Assembly: GCA_007922195.1 (NCBI GenBank) | Contig: ML681964.1 | Span: forward strand, 657,150 to 721,149 | From: Podocnemis expansa | Lineage: Eukaryota > Chordata > Testudines > Podocnemididae | Length of the DNA: 64,000 bases | Reading direction: 5' to 3' | Shown here: positions 49,206 through 58,549 of the stretch, piece by piece | How positions within the stretch are numbered: position 1 is the stretch's first letter | How the letters are laid out: every line of letters starts with the position of its first letter | Position numbers and translations under genes: made by a program | The notes under the pieces: generated by a model | What the model saw: only the letters and a program-made list of their open reading frames with translations | Databases searched by the model: none | What the model was told of the DNA's origin: nothing

Positions 49206-49542
49206 CATAAGTTCCAAGGAGTCCTTTGGAACTTAAAGACTAACAGATTTATTTATTGCATGAGCTTTCTTGGGAGAAAATCCTACTTCGTCAGACACTT
49301 TGAAGATGGGAGGAAAATAAATGAAAGGGAGTGGAAACATGGGATCAGGTCATACAGTAACTGTGTGTTAGAGTCCCTTGCATTTATTTTCATTCCATTC
49401 TGTGGGTTCCCCCATCTTCAAAGCATCTGATGAAGCGGGATTTTTCCCCCACAAAAGCTCCTGAGATAAATCTGTTAGTCTTTAAATGCCACAGGACTCC
49501 TTGCTTCTTTTGCTGAACTAGACTAACACGACTGCCCCTTTG
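49206..49542. mobile_element. Penelope-like head-to-head dimer inside CR1, 13-bp TSD
   Basis: The antisense 3' arm (about 49210-49312) and sense 3' arm (about 49410-49542) face outward, separated by about 100 bp of unpaired sequence belonging to the sense copy. It is flanked by a perfect 13-bp direct repeat, aatcataggttag (49193-49205 and 49543-49555), which rejoins the CR1 sequence exactly when the insert is removed. The insertion is therefore younger than the CR1. Confidence 0.92.
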
Positions 49543-49593
49543 AATCATAGGTTAGGGGTCTGTTCCAGGAGTGGCAGGAGGTTCTGTGGCAGG

Positions 49594-49957
49594 CAGGAAC
49601 GTCACTGGCCTTGGAAAAGACCCAGAGCACGGGCCCAGACCGTGCCCGCTGGGGTCAGGCCATGTTCCCTTGGCCACATGCCGGTGCCCGGGCCCAATAA
49701 TTCATTAGGCTTCTGCCACCTCCAGCCTGTTCCCAGATCCCTGGCTGGTTTCGGGGCCAGCAGAGGCAGGTGTCGCTGCAGGTTTCCCAGCCTCAGTGCC
49801 CAGCTGGGGCCAGGGCCGGGGCTGGTACAGGCAGATGCTGTGGAAGGCACCCCGGCCAGGGTTCCCAGTCTGGGATGGGGCAGCTCAATCACTTGGGGCA
49901 CTGGTGCTGAGACTCAGGGCATGTGCCCCGTCTGCCAGGTGGCAGCGACGCCCCTGC
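49594..49957. mobile_element. Unclassified GC-rich insert inside CR1
   Basis: About 364 bp of clearly higher GC than its surroundings, lying where the CR1 copy at 8042 reads straight through ('ttctgtggcctgcc...'). It is flanked by tggcagg (49587-49593 and 49958-49964), a possible 7-bp duplication. A 154-codon frame covers it but starts in the Penelope arm and shows no domain. Unknown element, or gene-conversion or capture product. Confidence 0.5.
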
Positions 49958-50030
49958 TGGCAGGTGGTCAGACTAGAGTAGATGATCATATTTGTCCCTT
50001 CTGACCTTGAAATCTGTGACTCTGTGATTA

Positions 50031-52177
50031 AGGTGACTGTCAGGGAAGGTCAAATGTAAAGCGACTTCACTTTCATCATGGGAGAGTCAAGAAAGGGTGG
50101 GCATGCATCACAAAACTAATGGATTCAGTTCCACTAAGTATCAAGATGTTTCAAAAATGAATATTTGAATCAGTGTGAACAATATAGGTCTAATAAAACC
50201 CATTGCAATCTTATTAATTAATCAGCATGGGTGAGAGAGAACCAATGCTGCTTTTAACTGAGCATTGGACCACCAAACTGGAGTACCAGCAGACCTAATA
50301 ACAATTATAAACTGACAATAAAAGTAAACCCCACTGCTCCTTCAGGGTTTGTTCCTGCTTTCACAGAAATCTGTATGGCTTTTGTCTTTAATTTCAGTGG
50401 AAGCAGAGCAGGCTGTATGAGCAAAGAGCGGCATCTCACAATGAACAGGCAGCTTGCACAAGCCAAGAAATGGCAGCTGAGGGATGCTGAGCATCTGCAA
50501 CTCTTATTCTGTGCTGCAGGAGTTGTGGGAACTCTGCAATGGATCAGGGATCAACAGTGGTTAAAGTATAATTTGACGGGCCCAGGAACCATTCTAATCT
50601 CCAGGCCCCTTTCCCATATTGCCTGGGCCTCCTGCATGCATTTATGGGCCCCCGCCCAGATAGGCATTTTTGAGCCCCACTAGCTCTTTCCTCGCAAATG
50701 AAGCACTGCCTCAAATCCACAACATCACCCCAACCTTGTCCACTAGTGCCCACATCAGACCCTTCTTTCCTCGTGTCCTCCTCAGCCCCCATTTCCTAAG
50801 CTCCCTGTCCCAAAGTCCCCACTCCAGGCTTCTAACCCCCTGGCTCCCCCATCTTCACTCCAGCCCTTCATAATCCCCTCCACCACTATGCAGCCCCCAC
50901 CAACCCCTACCCAGTCTCCTTGTCCCCATGCCCTACTCCACCCCTTCCCATCCCCCTTAATTCCCCCCAACCCCTTGCTCCAGTGACATGCACTGTTCTA
51001 GACCCCTCCATTCTCACCCCCAGTCTCCAGCTCACCACATCCACCACCACCTCCCCCTGGCACACTGCCTTGTGCTTACCCTTCGGGCTCTCCAAGTGGT
51101 GGGGCAACCAGCAGGAATAGCGCGGCAAGGAGCAGCAACTGTGAGGTGATGGCAGGCAGACAGTGCATGGCATGCAGGTGGGGCTGCCGGGCTGGCTGGG
51201 AGCAGAGCGAGTGGGGCGGGGGAGAAGTGTCTGCGCGGGGATAGTAAGGGGAATGCACCAGAATGCTATAGGGCTGAATTCCACCCCATTATTCTATTTT
51301 TAGGTGCCCCGGAACACTGGCCCTAAAAATTGTGGGGCCCACAACGGCATTCGGTTGCATTCCCCCCTTTCTTGAGATGTGGTCAAGCTGTCTGACCACC
51401 CGCATTGAGTACAGGCAACTGGATCAGATGCTTGGAGAATAGCTTATAATTTTTCCCTCGGTAATACCAAAGCTGAGCTCCAGATCACTAGCTAGGTCTT
51501 CTAAACCTTGTGTCCTCCCCTGCCCTTCTTAAGTGACATTTTAATAATATAAGGAGAAGAGCTGAAGGCCACAGTAAGAAATTCAGTGAGACTTAATAAG
51601 AACAATAGTGGAATTTGGGGGTGTGGAGGCAAGGAATACAGAACACAACCAGGGCACAATAAGAAGTATGGTACTGTAAAGAGCATTGCAAAAATGCAAT
51701 GGTAGCTGTATAATAAACACTTGGGAATTGGATTACTTCAAGCATCTGAGAAGTTGTCCTTTCAGAGATTTCTGGACTTGAATAGGAGTTGTAACAGAGG
51801 AGAAACAGCTCTAGAGCCATATCCTTTGGCACCTATATTTGTCCCTGTTTGTTTCTGGGCAGTCTTCATTTTACCTCCTGGAGCAGAGTGCTGAAATCTG
51901 TCTGCGGCTCCTACTGAACAAGAAGGGAGACCTGTGACTCAGAACTGCCCTATATCAAGGTCTTTTTCTTTAATCTCTCTCTATTTTACAGAACATTTAA
52001 CTTTTAGGATGGGAAAATCCCATGTAACAGTATAGACTTCCTTTAATCTTCTGACTGCACTGTGTGTTTCCTTTCATTGCTCACCTAGTTACTTTTTGAG
52101 TCAGTTGTTCTGCTGATATTGCGTTGGGCTGCACCCCACCACAGTAGTGGTAATAACAGATAGCACAAGATCTCATG
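50031..52177. other. Non-coding; strong C-rich tract 50690-51080
   Basis: From about 50690 to 51080 the + strand is almost purine-free in long stretches (cccc, tccc and cac words), i.e. strand-asymmetric low complexity. Frames over it are composition artefacts. The rest shows no recognised element. Confidence 0.55.
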
Positions 52178-52185
52178 CATTAGAC

Positions 52186-52795
52186 CACTGTTTCTCAACC
52201 AGTGTTCCTTGGAACACCAGTGCCCTGCCGACATAGTGACAGTGTTCTGCCACCCCTCTCCTTCCGGGAGCTGGGTGGGGAGGAGGGAAGGAGCTATGTG
52301 GTGAGCTGGCATATACCTGGAAGGTTTAAAATGCCCCAGCTGCAGCAAAGCTTCCAAGTACACACTGGCATCCACCACCACCTTGCTGCTTTGCTATGGC
52401 TGAAGCATTTTTAATTTCTCCCTACTGTTACTGCCTGTAACAGTGGCAGGAAATGTAAAATGCCCCAACCACAGCAAGGCTTCTAACCATCACTGCCACC
52501 AGCCTGTGCTCTTAATTCCCAGTTATTTTCTGTTTTAAGTTGGTGGCATAATCATTTTATATGTAACTGTTTGTTTGTTTGTTTGTTTGTTTTAGATCAA
52601 TGCATGTTATATTTGTAAAACTGTATTTAGTTCTGTTTCCTGCATTGTCTTTGCAGGAAGGAGAAGTATACAGCTATTATGAACATTACAGCTGGTATAA
52701 ATCTGCTTTTTCATGAACATTTTCTTCAGTTGTCCCATGTAAAATAATTAATACTGTTAAGTATTTTTTGGTCTATTAGAGGTTAAGAAACACTG
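52186..52795. mobile_element. hAT-type element, 610 bp, exact 8-bp TSD
   Basis: Begins CACTGTTTCTCAACCAGTG and ends GGTTAAGAAACACTG. It is flanked by a perfect 8-bp duplication, cattagac (52178-52185 and 52796-52803). It contains a (TTTG)n run at 52569-52594. No transposase frame was seen, so it is non-autonomous. Confidence 0.9.
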
Positions 52796-52803
52796 CATTA
52801 GAC

Positions 52804-54400
52804 AACTCCCAGAAAGCTCACAGGTGCAAGTTCAAACTCTTCAGGGGTGAGATTTATGACAGCCCAAAAATACAGTCTAAGAGCCATTCTTGATAGATTC
52901 CACATGAAGTCCAGTCTTCTAGAAGGATGGCCTGGGGCCAGGGAAGTGATGGACAATAAAGCAGAGTACAATATGTGCTTGTTTTTACAGAGGTGCCCTA
53001 GGTAAAATCACCTCCCCCCAGCTCAGTCTAGGAAACAAAAGGAATCCAAATCTACCAAACTAAATAAACTCCTCTGTGAAATCTAATCCCTCCAGATTTT
53101 AAAGAAGGGGTCTCATACCTTCCACAAGGTCATAAGACCTTGCTATCATGGAGGTGTGCTTGGAAACAGAGATAGGAGGGGCTGCTCTCTATACACATTA
53201 ATAGCAGGCCAGCCTTGAGCACCTTACAGAGCTTAAGAAAAAACAACCAAAGCACCATCCTTTCCTCAGAACTTCTTAAGAGAAGGGGCAGAAGCCATGA
53301 CACTTTAGTAACTTAAAACTAAATGGACCAAAGTTCTCTAGAATAGATAATGGAGGTTAATACAGGAAAATTGGCAGGGCAATGGACACAATTGCTTTAT
53401 AGGTATCCCTTTTCTGCTGTTGTCTGTATTTTTGTTTTATGTTGTCTTCTTAAAATGTAAACTGTGCAGGTCAGGGTGTGGCTGTCTAACCCTGTAAAGT
53501 GGGTAGCATACTTTTGCATGGTTTAAAATAACTTTCCTATATTCATTTTCTGTGGGCCCCTATGTTCCCTCTTCCCAATCTGCAGTGCAGAATGGAGCAC
53601 AGGAGAAGCAGTGGTGACAGAAGGGCCCTCGGACTGCACAGAATAACCCCACTGTGGCCTGTAGTGCTTCCTACCACAAACCTGGACAAGCGCATCTGTG
53701 CAAACACTGAATGGTTGCTGGCTTTAAAAGGGGGCAAGTTAGGGAGCAGACGCTATGGCAGAATTCTGTGTAGGAGTTAATGCTTCCGCAAGCGTCTTAA
53801 CTCCTGCATGCTGTGTGTGTGCCGCTGTCCCCGTCCCCTCACTCACCTTTGTAGATGCCTCCTTCTCAGAAGGAAGCATGGAAAATCTTGCCATGCTCTG
53901 TACTAGAGATTGATTGATTGGCTGGTTGGTTGGGTTTTTTTTTCCAATTTTGTGTTTGGCCTCTGAATATTTGGACTTGACGGGTCTGATCCAAAGCTCA
54001 CCGACTTCAGTGGCAGTTTTTTCATTAACTGTGATGATTTTGGGGCTGGCTATAAAGACTATGCCACTGTTCCTCTCTCAAGGCCACACCAATCCCTTCC
54101 CCCTACAGACTGGTCTCCTTGTATGTTGATTTGTGTTTTAATAATTTTTCTATGAGTGGGGGAGCATTAAGCTACTCAGGGGAGAGTGCATATTTAGAAA
54201 CTCCTGGGTACTGCAGAAAATGCAGTTGCACAGATCACAGATTGTCACATAAAAAACCCCACATTCATCTTTTCTTAAAATGAAAATCTCTCATATTATG
54301 CCATTGTGCAAAAGCCTGTAGGTATAGATAGGAAAAAGTAGACATAAGAGTGTGTGTGCTTTGTAAGAACTATAGGGTGTGGCTCTGGAATCAGTAACAA
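52804..54400. other. Non-coding, nothing recognised
   Basis: No gene or classifiable element. An old-repeat word cluster is near 53985-54050 (see findings). Confidence 0.5.
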
Positions 54401-54637
54401 ATGCTGGAAGGAAAACCGCTCTTTGTTCTGCAGTCAGGTGGGTTGACAACTCTTCTCACTCCATCTCTGGCATACGTAATACCCACTGCAATTAAAGAAT
54501 CCGAAAAAGACCAACACGCTGAAATTGCCGCAGAGACACTCAGCGAAGCAAGTCAGCCTGAAATCTATTTAGTCACCATTTTTTATTCTAATCAATACAA
54601 TGTGAAAATTTTTCCCAAATACACCACTGTGGACTGA
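54401..54637 (+). other. 78-codon open frame of unknown meaning
   Basis: ATG to TGA frame with a locally mixed, coding-like composition (IKESEKDQHAEIAAETLSEA) and a CpG cluster at about 54500-54550 in an AT-rich, CpG-poor region. No signal peptide, membrane segment or known domain was recognised. No splice acceptor or promoter clearly supports it. It could be a small ORF of a transcript, an exonised relic, or a conserved element read by chance. Confidence 0.2.
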
Positions 54638-56895
54638 GTTTTTAGCATTTTTATTCTGCATTCTGGTGTATTGTTTTGTTGTTTTTTTCTCACCTTTTGA
54701 ATGGTTGAATGATTAAATCCAAGCTGTGCTCTGTTGCATTGGTGAGACTGAGGTTAGAATTTAGCCGTAAACATGTATCTGTTTTGTATACATTGCCTTG
54801 AAATGACTAGTTGATTAACAGTGGCATTCATCTCTCTGTAATGAGAAATAAAATAACCACGAAGGTTAATCCTTTAAGACTGACAAAATTGTACTATTTT
54901 GTTCTATAATTGGAAGGGGGAGAATGAAAACTCTTTCAAACCAATTGTAATTTTATAAAGCCAAAGAATAGACAAATATTTTTGTTGTTTTTATTATGCT
55001 TTGTTATGATGAGCTGGTTATTTATTTGTGTCTGCAGTCACTTTTGGTTAAACTATTCAAAGGTTGGTCAATTTCTGTTTCATAAAAGAAGCCTTGGGAA
55101 TAGCAGAACATAGATGGCCACAGTGTGATTACTGAGGGAGAAAAAGAATCTCTATGTAAGTGAAAACTATGGTGCTTCTACACTGTTTGCATAAAGCAAG
55201 TTTGAAAAAATGCATATGCTATTAAAAGGAGAAGTAAGTGAAGCTTTCCTTCTCTTCCTCTCTGAATAAATTCATCTTTAAGGATGGAGTCAAGGTTTAT
55301 GCAGTTTTATTTTGTGGACATACATTTTCCTATCTAATTTTTGAAAACTAGCAATTGTTTTCCTGTGTATGAAGGATGGAAATCCTATTGTAAATTTATC
55401 TCATGACAGTCCCCATAACTGCCCTGCTGGCCTGTGTACTTCCAGTGACCAGCCCATCATTTCTCGGTAAAAAGAACCTTTCAGCTCTGTTACCCCCTAC
55501 AGAGAGCTAATTTTCCAGCAGTCAGGCTCGATCTGGATAAATAATTAGAGAGAGATGAAGACGATCACATCAGTGCTGTCTGTAATTCAGTTAATACAGC
55601 CAGACCCTGTGATTTCATTTCTGCGGTGTACTTGCTGGCTTTCAAAAGCTGCAGAGGCAAGTGGCAACAAAGCCAATTGGTTACATTTGTCTTGGAAGAA
55701 TTAATGACACTTTTCATTCATTTGCGGGGAACAGGCATACAGCTGCAGCATGCATCTGCAACATGAGAAGGTGACTCTTGACATGACCCCTCCCCATTCA
55801 TGTACACAAAAATCCATAGTGCAGTTGCTCATTGTTCAAGGTATTTCTTCTGGAGTTTGAGAATTCATGATATTTCAGATAGGGTAAGAGCTAAATATGT
55901 AATACTTTTAGCAGAGTAAAAACTGAAATGGTGATGTTTGGGCTTTTAAAGTTATTTATTAAAAGCCAAGTTTTATGATAGTGTAATGAATTAGGAGGGT
56001 GTCAGTGTAGATCTAAAAAGTATGTGTATGTTGCTTTATTGAGTAGATTGTGAAATTTTATATGAATGTTACTGGTCCTTTTAAGAGACATAAAAGATTA
56101 AACTTCACTGATACAGAACCTCTCAGAATACGTTCACTGATGTGTACAATTCTTCCCATGTATGTTGCTATCAATGAGTTAAAAAAAAAAAAAAAAAAAA
56201 AAATTCAGTTCGCTCAATTCTCAGTAGCAACTCCATAGCATTCACACACGGATCTGATAAAAATAGGTCAATATCTTTTTTGTGGCAGGTCTCTTGACAC
56301 TTTGGTGCATGATTGCAGTACACCTACCCCGAGGGTAAATGGCCCCTTAGGAAATTTAATGCATTAACAAAAACACAGCTTAGGGATACTTTAGGATCAC
56401 ATCCTTTTTATTTATCAACTAAATCAAAGTCTTGATGCAGGATACTTTACTGCTGAGTTAGTCTAAGTATACTTGTGTGTTTGAAATCAGCATAACTTTT
56501 TTTTTTTTTTTTTTTGCTGTAGAAACAAACAGATTTGTGTACTTAGGCATGCACGTAACATTTGCACACCACGGGTTAATTCTGTTCTTTACTTTCTATC
56601 AATTGTATAGAAAAACACCCTCACTGAAATTTTGCAAAACCTCATAAAAAAGAAATCATATATTCAGGAACTGCCTTATGGCAGGAAGTCTTTGTCTGCC
56701 TGTTTGCTTTATTGCAGTTGTTTACTACCGTGAATTGATTTTTGGCTACCAAATCAGCGTATTGAGGATGGTAGGGAAGGTGGGGGTGGGGTCCTCAGTT
56801 CTGCAGTTACAAAGATGAAGAAGCTGGTTGCTGCCTCATGATTTTTTACTTGGAATTTCCATATTACAAAAAGGAAGCGGCTTCTTTTCAATATA
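54638..56895. other. Repeat-poor sequence, possible regulatory block 55400-55760
   Basis: No mobile element was recognised. 55400-55760 is complex sequence with homeobox-type TAAT cores (gataaataattagagag, gaattaatgacac) and tightly mixed composition, resembling developmental enhancers. This is an impression from one sequence only. A23 at 56181-56203 and T19 at 56497-56515 are homopolymers. Confidence 0.35.
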
Positions 56896-56931
56896 ATGGA
56901 GCCATTAACATCTATTAATAATGCAGACGGG
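56896..56931 (+). CDS. Candidate alternative first exon (ATG to donor)
   Basis: ATG at 56896 encodes MEPLTSINNADG and is cut by an excellent donor, GACGGG|GTAAGT (56931/56932), phase 0. A CArG-like ccatattaca lies shortly upstream. The next strong acceptor is at 57226, 295 bp downstream, also in phase 0. I do not recognise the peptide. Chance is possible because the segment is short. Confidence 0.25.
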
Positions 56932-57226
56932 GTAAGTAGCTGGAGTTGGAGCTCCCTGGGGGCCTCGTAAAACAGATGTGCACTATATCTTCCCGGATTT
57001 GATAGCTGCTGGGGTCGAGGAGGTCGCTGTGGTTCCCGTTTATTTCCTCTGGCAGCGGTTTTCTAATTTAAGCACCTCTGTCTCCTGGCTACTGTAGCCT
57101 GCTGTGATGTGAAGGGGGGTGTTCAGACATTGTCATGCCTGGTGCCTGAAAAAGGGCACTGGCAGAATCATTAGTTCCTGAATGCTGCTTCGGAGCTGTC
57201 TTACTCTTTTAGCATTTTCTTCTTAG

Positions 57227-57280
57227 ATGCATTTGCTGGTGAGGTGGTGGAGCTGGTTCTTTCACTGTTGTCGCAAAAAG
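57227..57280 (+). CDS. Candidate 54-bp exon, phase 0-0
   Basis: Bounded by a strong polypyrimidine acceptor (cattttcttcttag, AG at 57225-57226) and a consensus donor, AAAAG|GTAAGC (57280/57281). It is 54 nt, a multiple of three and open in frame 0, reading MHLLVRWWSWFFHCCRKK. That is a Trp/Phe-rich hydrophobic stretch followed by adjacent cysteines and a basic tail, of the kind that can be palmitoylated or membrane-associated. It could be an alternative N-terminus or a microexon joined in frame to 56896-56931 or to 35603-35629. Protein family not recognised. Confidence 0.35.
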
Positions 57281-58518
57281 GTAAGCGTTTACTCCTCCTC
57301 CTCTACAGAGTGCCTGGTTTTCCTTGCATTGGAGATGAGAAATAATATGTGCTTGTAAAGGAGCCTGTACTATATAATTTGACATAAGGTCTTAACCACT
57401 TCCTGAAAATGTAGTTGCCCTATCCTCTCTCTTAAGATTGTGTTCTCTAGTTTTAATTGAATGCATTTACAGTGGCTGTTGGCTGCACAGGGAAAAATCT
57501 GTTCTTTCTACAACTCTCCGTCTCTTACTTACAAACAGCAGGCATGCTAAATGAATCTTTTGAAATATATTTGTGTGTGTTCTTCATTATAATTTGTATT
57601 TTGTCTGATGGTAGAACATTAGTGGTTGGAAACTAAGATTTTTCTTTTTCGATTGAAAAGCAGGTATAAGAGGATCCTATCTGTGTTTTCCAGGTTGAGG
57701 ATTGATCGTAGATATAAATGGCTATACTTCATGTGCCGTTAGGTTGCCATATATTGCAGAGGAATACTATAACTTCTGTGAGATGAACACACAGGATATA
57801 GCCTCCATTATTATGCATGAGAATAAATGTTAATCTTTCATTACAAAGGACACTCCATTGTACCCAGAGATGTTATTTCTGCTATGTTTCCTACCGTATT
57901 CGTTTACTCCTCCATCTTAAAGCTAACTACACATACATTTTCAGGGAAATACAAGATACATCAGGTAAAAAGAAAAACAGAGACTCAACTGGAAATTTTT
58001 TTAACTAACGTGAAAGCCAATTGTGTAATGCCCCCATTCCATCTTTTAAAATACAGTTTAAATCTAAAAATTTATTTGTGAAAATGTATAAAATTTAAAT
58101 TAAGCTTAAGATGTTATCACTAACATTTCATAATTATTTAACTCCTATTGTGTGTCTCTCTTCCACCTATGTATCTTAGATACTATATTTTAACTTGCAC
58201 ATCCTTTCAGCCAAACTCAGTCTAATTAGGGATCCCCTCAAAAATGGTATCTTATCAATGGTGGATCAATGTTAAATTTGTGTTTGAATGGAAATAGTTA
58301 AATGGTACATATTTGATTGCCTGCCTTTGACAGAAATGTAAATTCCTTTTCTTTTTAATTCTAGGCTTCTGTCTAACACTAAACTGTTAATGAAATGTGA
58401 ATAAGGAAAAATAACTAACACATTTAAAAAAAACACCTCTGAAATGTGGTTTTAAAAACTCTGTGTATGTACGTAAATATGTCTCCTCTTTCCCCCATGG
58501 TTTGTCTTTTTGCTGTGG

Positions 58519-58549
<31 letters not shown>

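Larger units (their letters stand above)
48480..50030 (+). mobile_element. CR1 LINE 3' region, interrupted twice
   Basis: Sense CR1 3' region. It starts with 'gaagggctacaaggatgag' and 'tatgagaggagactcaaaga', then 'cgagattgataaatg' at about 48836. It ends with 'gactagagtagatgatcata' and 'ctgaccttgaaatctgtgac' near 50028. The coding part is dead. It is split by a Penelope-like dimer (49206-49542) and by a GC-rich block (about 49594-49957). Comparison with the antisense copy at 8042-8409 confirms that neither block belongs to the element. Confidence 0.8.

Noticed and set aside
49540..50004. 154-codon frame
   Set aside because: It starts at the edge of a Penelope-like arm and crosses a CR1 and a GC-rich insert, so it is a composite chance frame.
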